Assembly: GCA_019843655.1 (NCBI GenBank)
Contig: JACDQD010000104.1
Coordinates: 3,100,001-3,164,000 of the forward strand
From: Lethocerus indicus
Taxonomy: Eukaryota > Arthropoda > Insecta > Hemiptera > Belostomatidae
Length of the DNA stretch: 64,000 nucleotides
Reading direction: 5' to 3'
The notes beneath the pieces were generated by a model. The model was not told the DNA's origin, did not search any database, and was given only the letters and a program-made list of their open reading frames with translations. A program made the position numbers and the translations under genes. Numbering within the stretch: the first letter of the stretch is position 1; every line of letters begins with the position of its first letter. This document shows positions 25,141-37,167 of the stretch, piece by piece.

Positions 25141-27088
25141 TTCAGATATAGATATATATCCAATCAACAAGCAACAACCACAAATAATATCGTACCGAAT
25201 AAAAAAAACCGTATAAAAATTCCATTTTCCATCTTCTGCCGGTCGCCTTCCCTGAATTTCTACATGCAAACCAAGCAGATAAATGCCTACTTAAATTCTT
25301 ACGGTATTTATTATATATAAGGTATATATATGTTATAGATATTTAAAATTTATATTATTTATATATATTTACAATGTATTTATATATTTATAGTCGAAAA
25401 CATATGTATTATGAAACTTTGTTATAACATTTAATATAGTATTTGAAAAACGACTTCGACTTGGTCATAGACGGTTTTCGGGGATCACTTATATGTTTCG
25501 TACTTATCAAATTGCTTGAAAATTCCTATACTGACGCTATTTGTTTTTAGTTTAAAGTTTATGTAGATAGATCCGGAAGGGCTTAGAATCGGTTCGAACG
25601 TGTAATTTCTATCGGTTCTCCATAAATTTGTCTGGTCATAATTAGGCATAATTAGGGAGATTTCCCGAATGACACAATAAATTGGAACGATGCGGTTAAA
25701 AAGGTATGTATACAAGTACATGATGCAAGTACGCTCTATAAATAAAAAAGCGGAATAAAACTTTCACTCTCGTAGATGCTATCGCGGATAGAGGGATATT
25801 TAAAGCCCCTCCATAGAACAGGCCGGGACAGAAGTCGATCCAGATAAGGTCCGATTAAAATTCTTCGATTACTTTAATTGAAGCCTGCTCAGATAAATAT
25901 TAATTGTCCGCGGCTACCCGATTAAATAGTTTCGATAAGCTCTCTGAGTTTAGTCTGGGATTATCTTCGGGATGAATTTGTAGAAATTTGTATTACAATT
26001 ACAAACAAAGCTTGAATGCTCAGCTGGAATTTAGCATCAGGTGATGAGGTTCCTTATAGATTTAGTGGACTATTGTTATGAATAATCTTTTTTCGATTAG
26101 ACTCACGATGGGTTAACCGCCTTATCGGTGGCTGTGCATATTCCCGAAGACTAAGTAATATTGCCAATTTTGTTTGGTAACATTCGAGCTATTTATTTTG
26201 GCCTTTAGACTCCCCTCAAAAATTAGGTAGTTTGTAATTACGGTAATGGTGGAGTGACCCTTTTCTTGCCTCCCGCTTTTGGTTTTGCTTCGTGCCGTAT
26301 TGAATTTTTCCTATTGTATTGGATTTTCCCCTAAACCTGAGATGCTTCCGACCCTAAAACAATTTCTCCTACCCCGTGAAAACTCCACTCTCTACGCTTT
26401 ATGGGGGTATAATATTTTCCGCCCCATATAACGGATTCTCGTTCCAGACATATCGTTCTATTGACCTCTTTCTTAATTCAATGAGCTCCCCTTAGTCCGG
26501 ATTCCCCCGCTTCCTCATTTCCTTCAGTCAACGTAATTGATTCTCAAGCGACTGCAAGAGAAAACCTGTTCCATTTAATTGTGCACGATCCTTATCATAG
26601 GAGTTTCTATTATTTATTGATTTATAAATCCTTTAAATTTTGATTTGAGAAGTTGATTATGATTTCATCGGTTGAATTGGTTTCAAATTGTTACTTCTGT
26701 GTAAATAAAGATTGCCGATATGCTATTCGTATATTACTATTCTTTTTACTGTCTATTCTGTTATGATGGTTGAATTAAAATGTAATTGCAATAACTGTTT
26801 AATACAAATGTGTAGAGACCCTAACAATATAAGACTAATTTAATATAAATCGAATTTTAAATATACAGTAAAATTGTTCAAGGTCCACACCGAAGGTTTC
26901 AACCTTCATATATCCCTTATAGATATTTAATATTTTCATAGGGAGGGCGTTGTCGGGAGCTTCCACAGATGGCAGTGTTTTGTTGATGTGTATCTTTCGG
27001 GCTTCAGGTATAAATTGAGGTCAGGTCAGCGAGTCCCGAGGCGTGACCGGAACAATCCTACCCCTCAGGTAGAAGGATATTTTTTCTT

Positions 27089-27109
27089 CCCTCCCCCTCC
27101 CCCTAGCCC
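27089..27109 (-). other. potential G-quadruplex (minus strand)
   Basis: The plus strand reads C3-T-C5-T-C5-TAG-C3, so the minus strand has four G tracts of at least three with loops of 1-3 bases, the canonical G4 pattern. Confidence 0.6.
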
Positions 27110-30100
27110 GATCCTGCTACCGGGATTCCTGAGCAGGACAATCTGTGTAATTACCGAAGAAATTAATCGTAATAGGGCCGCACATAATAAAGTCCACTCG
27201 TACTCTACACCAGACCTTACAGATCCACCACCAATCAGGCCATATGTCCGCATTCCATCCAGTAATCTCAGTTTCCTGCCCTTTGTTTGATCCGACGCCA
27301 GACCGTTTTTTATTTGCACACTAATCGGAATTACATGTTTTATATAATACTTCCTATTGAAATAGTCTGGGAAACATTTTAAAACCGTAGCGTAATTAGT
27401 TATTATCGATGCCACATACTTTTTTTTTGTTCTGCCGGGTTTAGAGCATTGTCATTTGCGTTATATTCTCGCCATCTTCATTATCATCAATTCCATATGA
27501 ATGTTGTACGAGTGTTACAAGTTGTTACTGAAGTAATGCTACTGACGATTACGAGAAATAGCCTAGCATTGAAACGAATAGCCTCACTAAAGAAACACTT
27601 GTTTGGAAATGGGGGAATATTTTTAATGCAGTGACAATCTGAAAATTACCCGATACCCTAATGGAAGTTGGGGTTGCATGAAAAAGGTTGTTGCTCCGCC
27701 ATTGATTTGATTGACGGCGCGACGAAATTGTAAATAGTAGATCCAGAAAATCTAAATGATAACCAGTCGTTTCCGTGATTTGCGTTTATTACGGTACATG
27801 ACTACTGAACTGCATTACAGAAGCTGTCGTTACGGTCCGATTGCTGCAACTTGTCATTGTGTAAACGGTTATTTTGTGACCCCTCTAAATCATTTTAAAG
27901 CTATATAATCGAGAAAAAAATGTTATCTTGTCACGAGGGTGGCTAAATGAATTTTCACGTGTTATTTTATTTTCTTGCGGTAGCCGTAAAAATGGAAAGG
28001 TCTAAATGGTAATGTTGCTCCTGTCCTGGTCGCTTCGTATCTATGCAAAGAATATTACCCCAAATAATTTTGTACCGCACTAGTCGTAATCCAAATACGA
28101 AATTTCTCGTAAAACTCTCTTACAAAATAAGAAGAGGAAACTCTCTTTTCACTCCAATTAGGCGCCCTGAAGCCGTCCATTAGCTTAATGGCGTATAAAT
28201 GTTATTAGCGCCATGGAAGCGATATTTTTTACTCATTAATGCTAAATTAGAACATGTCCCCAAATGATTAAACCTAAAATGATGATTATCATTATAATTA
28301 CAATTTATTGTTCGTATACGTGGCCGAGGCCGGGGCAATTGGATTCCTCACGATATTTTAAAAGTGCACATTTTTGTATTTCAGTCATGAGAATCATGAG
28401 AACATATGATTCAAGTATGATTGCAGTAGTTTCTAGGTTAGTCCAATTTTACTACTGGAAAGTTTATCATTTTATGTCTCCTGTAAAAAATCATGTAAGT
28501 ACGCTCCATTGATCGATTAAACATTGAACCTAATATTGTCCAATGTTATGTTCTCATTATTATTATTTTGAGCAAATTATATATTCGCGCAATGTAAAAA
28601 GAAAAAGAATCCAAGCAAATTAGAGAACGCAGTGATACACATTTGGTTCCGTAGAGTTTTCGGGCAGCTTGGAAAGCTAAAACGGAGCCACACCCTGTAA
28701 TCAAAGGGCGGGCCGCCTACTCCTTCTAAAAGGGGAGGCGTCAAAAATTCACTGTGATATCCTGGGCGAGAATTTATAAACAATTTCCGCTTAAGTTATA
28801 AGAGATTCCCTTTGTGAACGGCCAAGGGCCCAGGTGAGTACACAGTAATCAACATTTACATTCCCCACTTGACTACTCTGAACGCTAGGAATTAAGCAGC
28901 AACTCCTGGACAAAGTATCCCCCTGTGTCTAATCCGGCGGAAACTACTTCTGCCCCATAATTCGGGCCCTCTGTTCTATTTCAAATCGTCAAAACTCGAA
29001 TGTAACAACAATTTAAGGTATTTCTGTAAAAATCTCTGATCCATGAAAGTATATAAATAAGAGCATTTGCTCAAATACGAACATTATTTAGAAATTGTCT
29101 TTCATTTCTATCCATTTCTATTCTACTACAGAGATTAAAAATTTTTTAAAAATGTTGCTATTCGTAAAACTAACCAAATCGAATATGGCAAATTTGCATT
29201 CTATCAAAAAGCGGTTGCATCGGCGTGCTGGTAACATGCCAATAATGTTTAGCCATTCATGGATATTTCACGATTCGTGAATAGAACCATTGTTCTTTGA
29301 CGGATGGAACTAGAGGTTTCTTGACGTTTGAGCGGTTTAACCTCAATCAAGTTACTAGTTATTTTTTAAGAATATTTATTTTTTTAAAATAACAGTTAAT
29401 ATAGTTGTCTATTAGCTGCATGTTTTTCTATTATGCAGCGTGATGTGTAAGTTGCATAAAAGTGGCCCTAAATATAGTCCCAGTTTCAACCTCCCAAATG
29501 CAAAACGATTGAATCACAGGACGCTAACGAGACCCACTTCGCGGTGACTAAAGGCATTATTAACACCGGTTGGATAACGTGGCTAATGGGAGGATGAATA
29601 ACAGGCGGTATTTTAAACTTGCCGAACTGGCGTTGCATCAGGGCAAGGGGTGGCGGGCGAGACTGCCAGACCCGAGGCAGTGGGTTTCCACCTGCGGACG
29701 GATCCTCGATAAATCGCTGTGTTATCCAAGCGGTAATTTCACCCGGCAAATATAAACCGACCGCGTTAAAACACGGGACAGCATTTTATACGCCGGACGA
29801 CAGTCCTGCTGTACGGATTCTGCTGGAATTAAACCTTAGAAACGTTTGAAACCGAACACTTACTAATTAAATTGCCAAATAAATTATACCGGTGGTGATG
29901 ATGGAGCCATAACCTACCACTCTGCACTGTGACTATTTCTTTCAAGTGCCAATTTGAATAAATTTGCATGCTTTACAGGGGGAAATATTGTTATTTAATA
30001 GAGGGGTGAATTACACCACGTCTCTTTCGTTTACGTGCGGTTTCGATAGCTCTGCGGGCTCTTATATAAGTGTTACGCACTCGAGAAACTGAAACGAATG

Positions 30101-30260
30101 CGATTCAACCGAGAGGCATTAAAGTGCACTTAGTTGGGTGGCACAAGGATCGGAATTCCGGATTGATGGGTGGAGGGGGACGATCTTCGGTTATAACCTG
30201 TGTCATCCACGGTATGTTTTCCTGTTTTCTTCATTTGCATTCAGCCCGGCAATGAGAGAA

Positions 30261-30282
30261 AGAGAGAGAGAGAGAGAGAGAG
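30261..30282. repeat. (AG)11 microsatellite
   Basis: Eleven uninterrupted AG units, with a few further GA-rich bases upstream. Confidence 0.95.
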
Positions 30283-31199
30283 CAAGTTCGCTGGCCGAGT
30301 GAGAAAGTTTTTGCTTTTTACCCTCAAGAATTTATATTGCTTTTCCGAGTTTTAACCGGAAGCTGGCCGCCACCCACTTGGACTGGGTAGTTAAACAACT
30401 ATTTAACCGCGACAATACGAGGTCTATCTGTCTAATTCATATTTAAGATTGGTATCTGTTATTACATTTAACGGAGCAAGCAAGATGTGCAAGAAAAAGG
30501 AAATCAGGACCAACGAACAATTAATGTTTATTTCATTCCTCTGTTTACAATTATTGTAGAGTTTACATGTTGGCTGTCAGTGATGTATCCTGTAGAACTG
30601 TCATTGAACTGTAAAGTGAGAACTTTTCTCCTTTTGAAGCGTCTGTGCGGTCGCAGAAGTAAAAATGATTATTGTAAGATGTTCTTTAATATTTCCTTTC
30701 AGCTGAACACACTGCAGTGGCACCATATCTAATTATATCCCCAGTTCTGGTAGTGTTTCCTGACTAGTGATTGCAATACTACCGACGATGGCGAGAAGAC
30801 GGAACTCCGAATTAAGTGAAAATTGTTTAGACTAACAGTTTTCCAATGACATGACCGGGTTCCAGTTTCGCTGGTTTCTCGAGCCGGTGGGCCGGGAAAG
30901 TGAGGCTCTCGCGGCGGGTTACGAAATACTTCATGGCAACAACGCCGACTCCAGTTGTGCAGAACAGAGGGGCGACAATGGACCGGCGGATTGGGCAACG
31001 GGACGAGGAAAATCTGGGCCTCGCCAACCCGAGATAACTCGGCGTGCCCAATCGCCGCATCGGTCCCCGATCTCTCCAAGTAACACCTAGGTTTCCAATA
31101 TGATCGACATACGGAATAGGCCACCAATAAACTTTTTTAGCACGTGATATTTGATAACATCTCCTTTCGTTAAGAAACCAATATTGTTTTGTTTCACAG

Positions 31200-31731
31200 C
31201 AAACTAGTGTCATTTTCTGTCCCCTCCGAAACTGGCTCTCATGATAAGCGCAATAGAGCGTTCTTATTGTATTGTCGGAGAGAAAAATTATTTCGATGGA
31301 AGATTAAAAAATTAAATGTTAAGCGTGTACAAGGCAATCAAAAGTTGCCGATAAAATTTTGCATTGCAATTGAAAAGTGGTTGCCGAGAACGCCCCTGAA
31401 CATTATTATCGCCGTCCATTTAATCACCAGCGCCAGTTTTGAGGGAACTATTTATTATCTCCTGTTGCGATACCGAAGACGTTCGGAAGGGAGTTATTAT
31501 ACGGTACGATTTGTTTATCGATCGCCAACGATAGAGAGGTGCGAGAATTTCGATTTCATGATTTTTAAATACCGACAGTTTTGTGTAACGACTACAATGG
31601 TGGCCGGAGATGGACTGGCTCCGACGGAGGCACAAAGCCCAGTATCCTCCCGGACAGGAAACTGGATTATGTGGGTTGGCCGTCTAACCGGAAGTTTGGA
31701 AGTCTCTGTTGTTGTCCTTTCTCGTGGGTAA
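31200..31731 (+). other. long open frame bounded by splice-like signals, unassigned
   Basis: An open frame of about 176 codons follows a good acceptor-like tract (TTGTTTTGTTTCACAG, ending at 31199). It runs to a TAA inside GGGTAAAT, a weak donor-like word. The frame has no ATG near its start. The product is basic, with an RRR run and several I/V/Y-rich stretches, but I recognise no domain. At this AT content such a length is uncommon by chance. It could be an internal exon of an unrecognised gene, a degraded element, or chance; a protein-homology search would decide. Confidence 0.15.
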
Positions 31732-34700
31732 ATCGTCGGGCCCCAGTAAAAGTTCCAGTACTGATTGCTTCTATTGAATTATATTTTCCCTCCCGGTCTC
31801 GGAGGTCCCTTTTTTCGTAGGGGACCACTCAATTAGTGATGGACTCCAGTCCAACTCTTCCGCCCCACACCAGTCCCTGGAGTAGGTTCAATGGAGGCAA
31901 TAGAAGGAAGCAATTGGACGACAATAAACGTGAATTTCAAAACATTTTTTCAAACAGAAGAGCCGGACATGTAACATAGAAATGTCGGAGTTACCCTCAC
32001 TGCCTCTGAATATCAAATGGTTTATGAGTATTTCGAACTGTATATCACTTAATTGTACAAATTGGAAGTAAACATATATTGCTTAAATATTTGGCCCAAC
32101 ACTGGAATACTGTATCTAGTATTTATAAACGACAATAATTAGTACTCTGATCGGTATAAGAGCTGTTTCACATAACTGTACGTGTCGTTCATCGATTAAG
32201 GACTTTGTTTGTAGCTCACCTCGAAACTGGTAATTGGGCACGCGCGCCATGAGCTCAGGGAAATTATTAATCATTCGTAGATAATTAATTAGTAATTCGA
32301 AGGAACATAAAAACCGACGGTTAACGATCGGTTACGAGAGTCTTTAAAGCCAATTAAATTGGAGCCGATTCGCTGGCGGGAATCACAAGAAAGCTGAAAG
32401 TTCTTCTTCGGGCCCGTTTCCTGTCCGGGATATCTGGGCTCCTTTTTTATCGTTCGGACCGCGAGGCGTGAGAGCCATTTATGGGTACGCTCTCACTTTA
32501 ATACGCGTACTCGATCCCGACAATAACCGCGGATTCGCCGACGCTACGCCCACAATGGTCACGTCCGAGTCTGGTGAAAAGCTTCCGCTCGCTCTGAAGT
32601 TGCACACTGACGTTTTGACGGCCAGCCGCTCGAATAATGCGTCACCCTTAACTTCAATCGTGTTATTATGCCCCAGTCTCCAATATCAAATTGGAAAACT
32701 GTTACTTTAAATGTCTTATGAAGCCAGATAAAACAGACACTGCCACTCAGTTTATTTTAAATATGGGTTTTACAATAACTAAGGAAGAGATATAAGTCAT
32801 TCGATTTACTACCCCATCCTCTGTTCGGATACGGTTTCAGCTTTTTTTCATCGTTGCCATTAGTAATGCTATGAGGTAATCCGCCGGCCATTTGCCGATA
32901 AAGTATCTTGTCAAAACTGTAAAGTCACTGTTACCATGGTGTTATTTTTTTGGGTGTGAGATTATGTATGTAGTTTTTTTATTTCGTTCTCTTATTCTTC
33001 TCTGGAGTTACAAAAGATTGGTCCACAGAGTTTCCCTTTTCGGTCGTTTAGAATCCAGTAAAGAAGCATATGTCATTTTTATTTATTATGTGTGTTAACG
33101 ATGCTAGTACTATAATTTATAAATCAGGTTCCTACAAAATTCTCTTCACCAGACCGTCCTTAATGATATAATAAAATAATAATATGTTATTGTTCATAGA
33201 AAAGTGAAAATATTTCATAAATAGAAAATATTTAGACTTATTTCTTCCTGCTGTTTCTGTTTACTTCGTAACCTTTGATCGGATAGATTGGGGAGGCTCG
33301 ACTCGATTATTAATTTGAGAAAAGCCTCAACCCGAAATGAAGAGAGGTTTCTCTCAAGCAACACAGAATAAAGAGGTCAGGGTGCGTGAACGGGGTCAAC
33401 GGGCGAGCCTTACTCCCAGTCACGAAAGCCCAATAAGCAGCCTTTTATTAGGCCAACTAGTGGTAAATTATATTGAAATTTGGTCCGACTTACAGGTGTT
33501 TTTCTGCCGCGTCCTTTGTGTAATTTTGTGAATTATGTAAACAAACTTAAAAGCCTAATCAGGTTAGATTCAGAGGAGAGGGCGCTATTGTGTAGATCAT
33601 TTTGTGTTTAATTATTCGAAGGGCACAGGAATCGAGACCTTTTCACGATCGAAATATGACGTATTTCTTTATTACTATTACAGAAGACTATTACTTTTAA
33701 AATGTTTGCAAATTATGTGTGTGCAGGAGTGTTTCATTTTGCAGCAATTTGTACTAATAAATTTTGAAATTCATTCTGCAGCATAACTAAATGACTTATT
33801 ACTTACTGTTCGGTTTACGAAATGACTTCCAATCGTTCGGACAGAACATATATCTGGTGATCCAGGTGAAATTCATCTGCTATTTATCTTCCGGTTGTTT
33901 GAACGGGAACGGGAGAATAATGGGGGCCCGCGCTATCTTATTCCTCGTGGAGGTCGGACGGGATTAGTTACAGGTCTTGGTGGCTTTCTTATAGGAAGCG
34001 TAGGGGAATTTTTAACTTAAAAAGGTGAAAAAAAAGAAATATCCGTCGAAAATTACTAAGAAAATATGTCTGCGGGTCGCCGACCGCTCCAACAATGGAC
34101 AGTCGACCGGCGGGAAGGGGTCGTTCACGCGATCTTAATTTGCCCTCACGGCCAACGAAACCGCCTCCTTTCGATCTTAAAGGGCTCGCCTCGAAAGCAT
34201 AGAACACTTCTTTTTACAAGCCTATAATTTATAATTATTTATTGTTATCGAACTACCCGATTAAACGTTCTGAGGGTCAGAGAAACTTGTCTTATTTAGT
34301 CTATTAAATGTTTTCGGTGTAAATATAACAGATATTGTTATCTAATAAGACGCGATAATTTTGATGTATTAATTTAAGATATTTATTTATTAAGTCTTTT
34401 ACAAGACATATTTAAGCTTCCTTTACTTATAGGGCAGGTCTTAAAAGTTGGCCCACTCCAATATTAAGGACATGTCCGTATGTAGATGGGCAAGTGGTTT
34501 GAGTGAAATGCAGAAAAAGAAGTGTTCTGTCCAAAATGTGATTATTTGTACAGAAAAACACGCGAAGGCGATGATAAGTGTGTTAATAATAACGAGCAAT
34601 TTGTAAAGCAGAATGAAACAACGGCCAATTTAATCTCGGCCAACCTGGATTCATGCCGTGTGGTTGGTTGGGGGCGGTTTTAAACGAACTGACAGCCTGT

Positions 34701-35052
34701 ATTTAATGAGTCGACAACTCGATACATCACAGCGCCGTAAAAGAGGGAAAGCACTCAGTTAAACTCTTCGTTATTTGGTGGCGTTACCCGACAGAATTTG
34801 TTGTTCGCCGGATAGCCTGAATTGGGAATCTACAGTTTATTCCCATAATTACATTAACAATGCTAATCTTAATGACCGAAAGTTTGGTCAACACTTGTAG
34901 CATTTCTTTTTATTTTTCGCAAAATTTAGAACGAAATTATTGTATTCAAATAAAATAATTTTATTTTAGACTCTTTCAACGCATTCTTAATTAATGTCTC
35001 ATACATCATACCAGAACATGTGATGGCGAACTGGAAAATTATCGGCCTTTGA
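31732..35052. other. noncoding interval with homeodomain-type words; no gene recognised
   Basis: AT-rich overall. A dense TAATTA/ATTAAT cluster lies at about 32262-32300. GC-richer patches lie at 32400-32660 and 33900-34180. No RNA gene, repeat family or recognised exon. Confidence 0.5.
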
Positions 35053-35269
35053 GGACGGCCGGATTCAGGGTAACTTTGTCGGTTATTTATGGGCTCGGTC
35101 AAATTTTTCAGGGAACGACAGAGGTCATTTAAAGGTCGCAGACTCCCTGAAGCGGTACGCCGTAATGAACTGCTGGTGAACAGGCTGCCGGCTCCCGGGT
35201 AACTTCGTCTTTTATTTCTGAACACGGAGAAATTATTCTGTGCACGGCAAGGGTCATTTAGAGGTCCCG
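35053..35269. repeat. ancient ungapped tandem duplication, period 129 bp
   Basis: Copy A (35053-35140) and copy B (35182-35269) align without gaps at an offset of 129, with 63 of 88 positions identical by hand count. The best-kept cores are GGGTAACTT-x-GTC, TTATTT and GGTCATTTA-x-AGGTC. Each copy ends in two AGGTCA-like half-sites in direct orientation with a 5-base spacer (35122-35138 and 35251-35267), a DR5-like nuclear-receptor layout. A minus-strand open frame spans both copies in one frame, but differences fall evenly over codon positions (8/7/8), which argues against coding constraint. A duplicated regulatory module is the simplest reading. Confidence 0.75.
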
Positions 35270-36865
35270 CAAGCGTTTAATGATTGATGTATTCAGAAAC
35301 ATTTTTCAACATGACAAACTGGATAACATAATATCCGTATTTGGAATAAAATTGGAGTTCACTTTCATTATCATCATCATTTCATCTTTTATATAATACC
35401 AGCGTCGAAAGATCGTGTGCGATATTGCATTGACATGTTACCGGCCATTAGATAATGGGTATAATAACGAAATGAATATCAAGATATAATTCACACATAA
35501 TTGAAAGCGAGAATATTATTTTCCCAAATAAATATTAAAAAGAAAGTAAAATATTCCTGAATGAAGAAATGAAGAATGAAGGAATATTGTATGGGAAGTA
35601 AGCGTTCCTCATTTTTATTCAGGCTGGTGAATCAGTATGATAATCGTGTACTCGAAGTTTCTGTTAGGTATATTTTCTTCTATATAGTTTTGTCGTAATA
35701 AAACTTTTGAAAGATTACAAAAGTATTTCGCAGTATACATTTCGTTGAATAATGTAGCTTCTGTTTTGAAATCGTTTGAACCAATTTAGCCTCCGAGTCT
35801 CAATTTTTTAGTAATAAAAATGAAGCCGAAATTAAAATGCGGGTAATGAAAGTTTCTCGTATGGTAATTTTCGTTTTTTGTTTTTAGCCCATTCCCTCGA
35901 CAGATTGGCGTCATCGAAGTTCTGCCCTGGCGACTGGTTGTTGGACCAGTGGGTCAGTGGGTAACCGAAGAGCGCCAATCCTCGCATCGTTCCACGAGTA
36001 ATTTTTTACACAAGCTGTCGCTTTATTTGCAGGCGGCAAACGAACGGGCCGCATTGAACCGGACAAGTCGAGCGCGAAATACGGCGTAATTAAATGAGCG
36101 GCTTGGGGTTTACAGTCGGCCCAGCCTCCGCGTCTCATCCCGTGGCATTGACAGTTAGTCATTTTCATTTCACCGCTGACGTCAATTACATCCACCAACC
36201 CGGGATACGGCGGTGAATTGACGAGCTGTAGCTGACAAGCGCCCGACCGGTAATGAGGCCGACCGAGAACCCGTACCGACTAACTAACGGAGAAAATTAT
36301 CACCTCTCTTTATTATCCAGGAATAAACCTCAGAATTTCAGGAAACGTTTCTAATTTCTGATCCTGTAAGCTGCAGGACTATTCCGTCGAGTGAAAGACA
36401 ATTTGAATTTAAAACCGAATAATTTCTTCAACGCCTTCGCACTTAAACCAGGAATAATTGGATGCGTTTTCTTATTATTAACGAAACTAGCGCGCGATCC
36501 GAGTCCGGACTTTTTCCGTTCCAAAGGGGGTTGGAGGCCCGCGTGAAAATCCGAGCCGGGCCAATGATACGTCCTAGCTATTGAATGAATCAAACGGGCT
36601 GGGTAGAGTCCCAAGGCACAATGCCGGCTTTTGTAATTGAATGGGAACACGTGTTTCCAATACGGTGTCCCCCTCCCGACCCCCTCTTACCACTCCCCCG
36701 CCCCTCAAAGAGCCCCTTTTTCGTAGGGCGGACCTGTTAAATTCTTATTATACCACCGAGCGTACGGACACGAAATTCAATTTAGAAGAAAACCGGGGTG
36801 AAATAAGCGTTTTTCAATGCCGCACTTATCCACGTTGGTCTGTCGAAGATTCGCCCGCCCCGCAT
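35270..36865. other. noncoding interval; no gene recognised
   Basis: AT-rich to 35880, including a short ATC run near 35367-35380 and a GA-rich patch of ATGAAGAA-like words near 35558-35585. GC-richer from 35890 to 36240 and from 36480 to 36730. A C-rich, C-tract-dense run lies at 36668-36710. Open frames are unrecognised. Confidence 0.45.
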
Positions 36866-36893
36866 TCTCTAAAATGTAGAATTAACGCAAATG
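36866..36893 (+). repeat. direct repeat copy 1 (partner at 37128-37155)
   Basis: The first 20 bases, TCTCTAAAATGTAGAATTAA, are identical to 37128-37147, and 26 of 28 match overall. Seven bases downstream is GTAAGT (36900-36905), a consensus splice donor word. A 65-codon ATG frame (36891-37088, basic, K/R-rich, no recognised domain) begins inside the repeat. Confidence 0.7.
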
Positions 36894-37127
36894 GATCCAG
36901 TAAGTATATCACGTAACTCTTCCGGCTATGGAAGGAGGAAGAAACCTGAAAATCCAACAAAACGCGATCTCGAATTCTATGCATTAGCAAGAGGCCGAAA
37001 AAATCGTTCTAGCATAGGACCAAATAGAAAAGTGAAGACTGAAAATGTTAAAAGAGATAGCATTTTTCCTTTACATAATCCTAAATGATTTTTATACCTG
37101 TCATTGTGTTCATTCTTCACGTTGGCC

Positions 37128-37155
37128 TCTCTAAAATGTAGAATTAATTCAAATG
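37128..37155 (+). repeat. direct repeat copy 2 (partner at 36866-36893)
   Basis: Second copy, offset by 262 bases. At exactly the position aligned with GTAAGT in copy 1 it has GTGAGA (37162-37167), also donor-like. The surrounding sequence is otherwise not clearly duplicated. Confidence 0.7.
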
Positions 37156-37167
37156 TAGAACGTGAGA

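Larger units (their letters stand above)
25141..31188. other. upstream intergenic DNA, AT-rich; no gene recognised
   Basis: Begins with a very AT-rich stretch (about 25140-25450, many TATATA words), consistent with the distal edge of the fax promoter. Contains a C-rich run at 27089-27109, a poly-T run near 27421, an (AG)11 microsatellite at 30261-30282 and a moderately GC-rich patch at 30840-31090. Octamer words ATTTGCAT occur at 29192, 29962 and 30233. No exon could be assigned. Confidence 0.5.

Noticed and set aside
34926..35225. 99-codon minus-strand frame as a real protein with a 43-residue repeat
   Set aside because: The frame starts at GTG, an in-frame stop lies just beyond the second copy, no acceptor-like AG is placed between them, and differences between copies show no codon-position bias.
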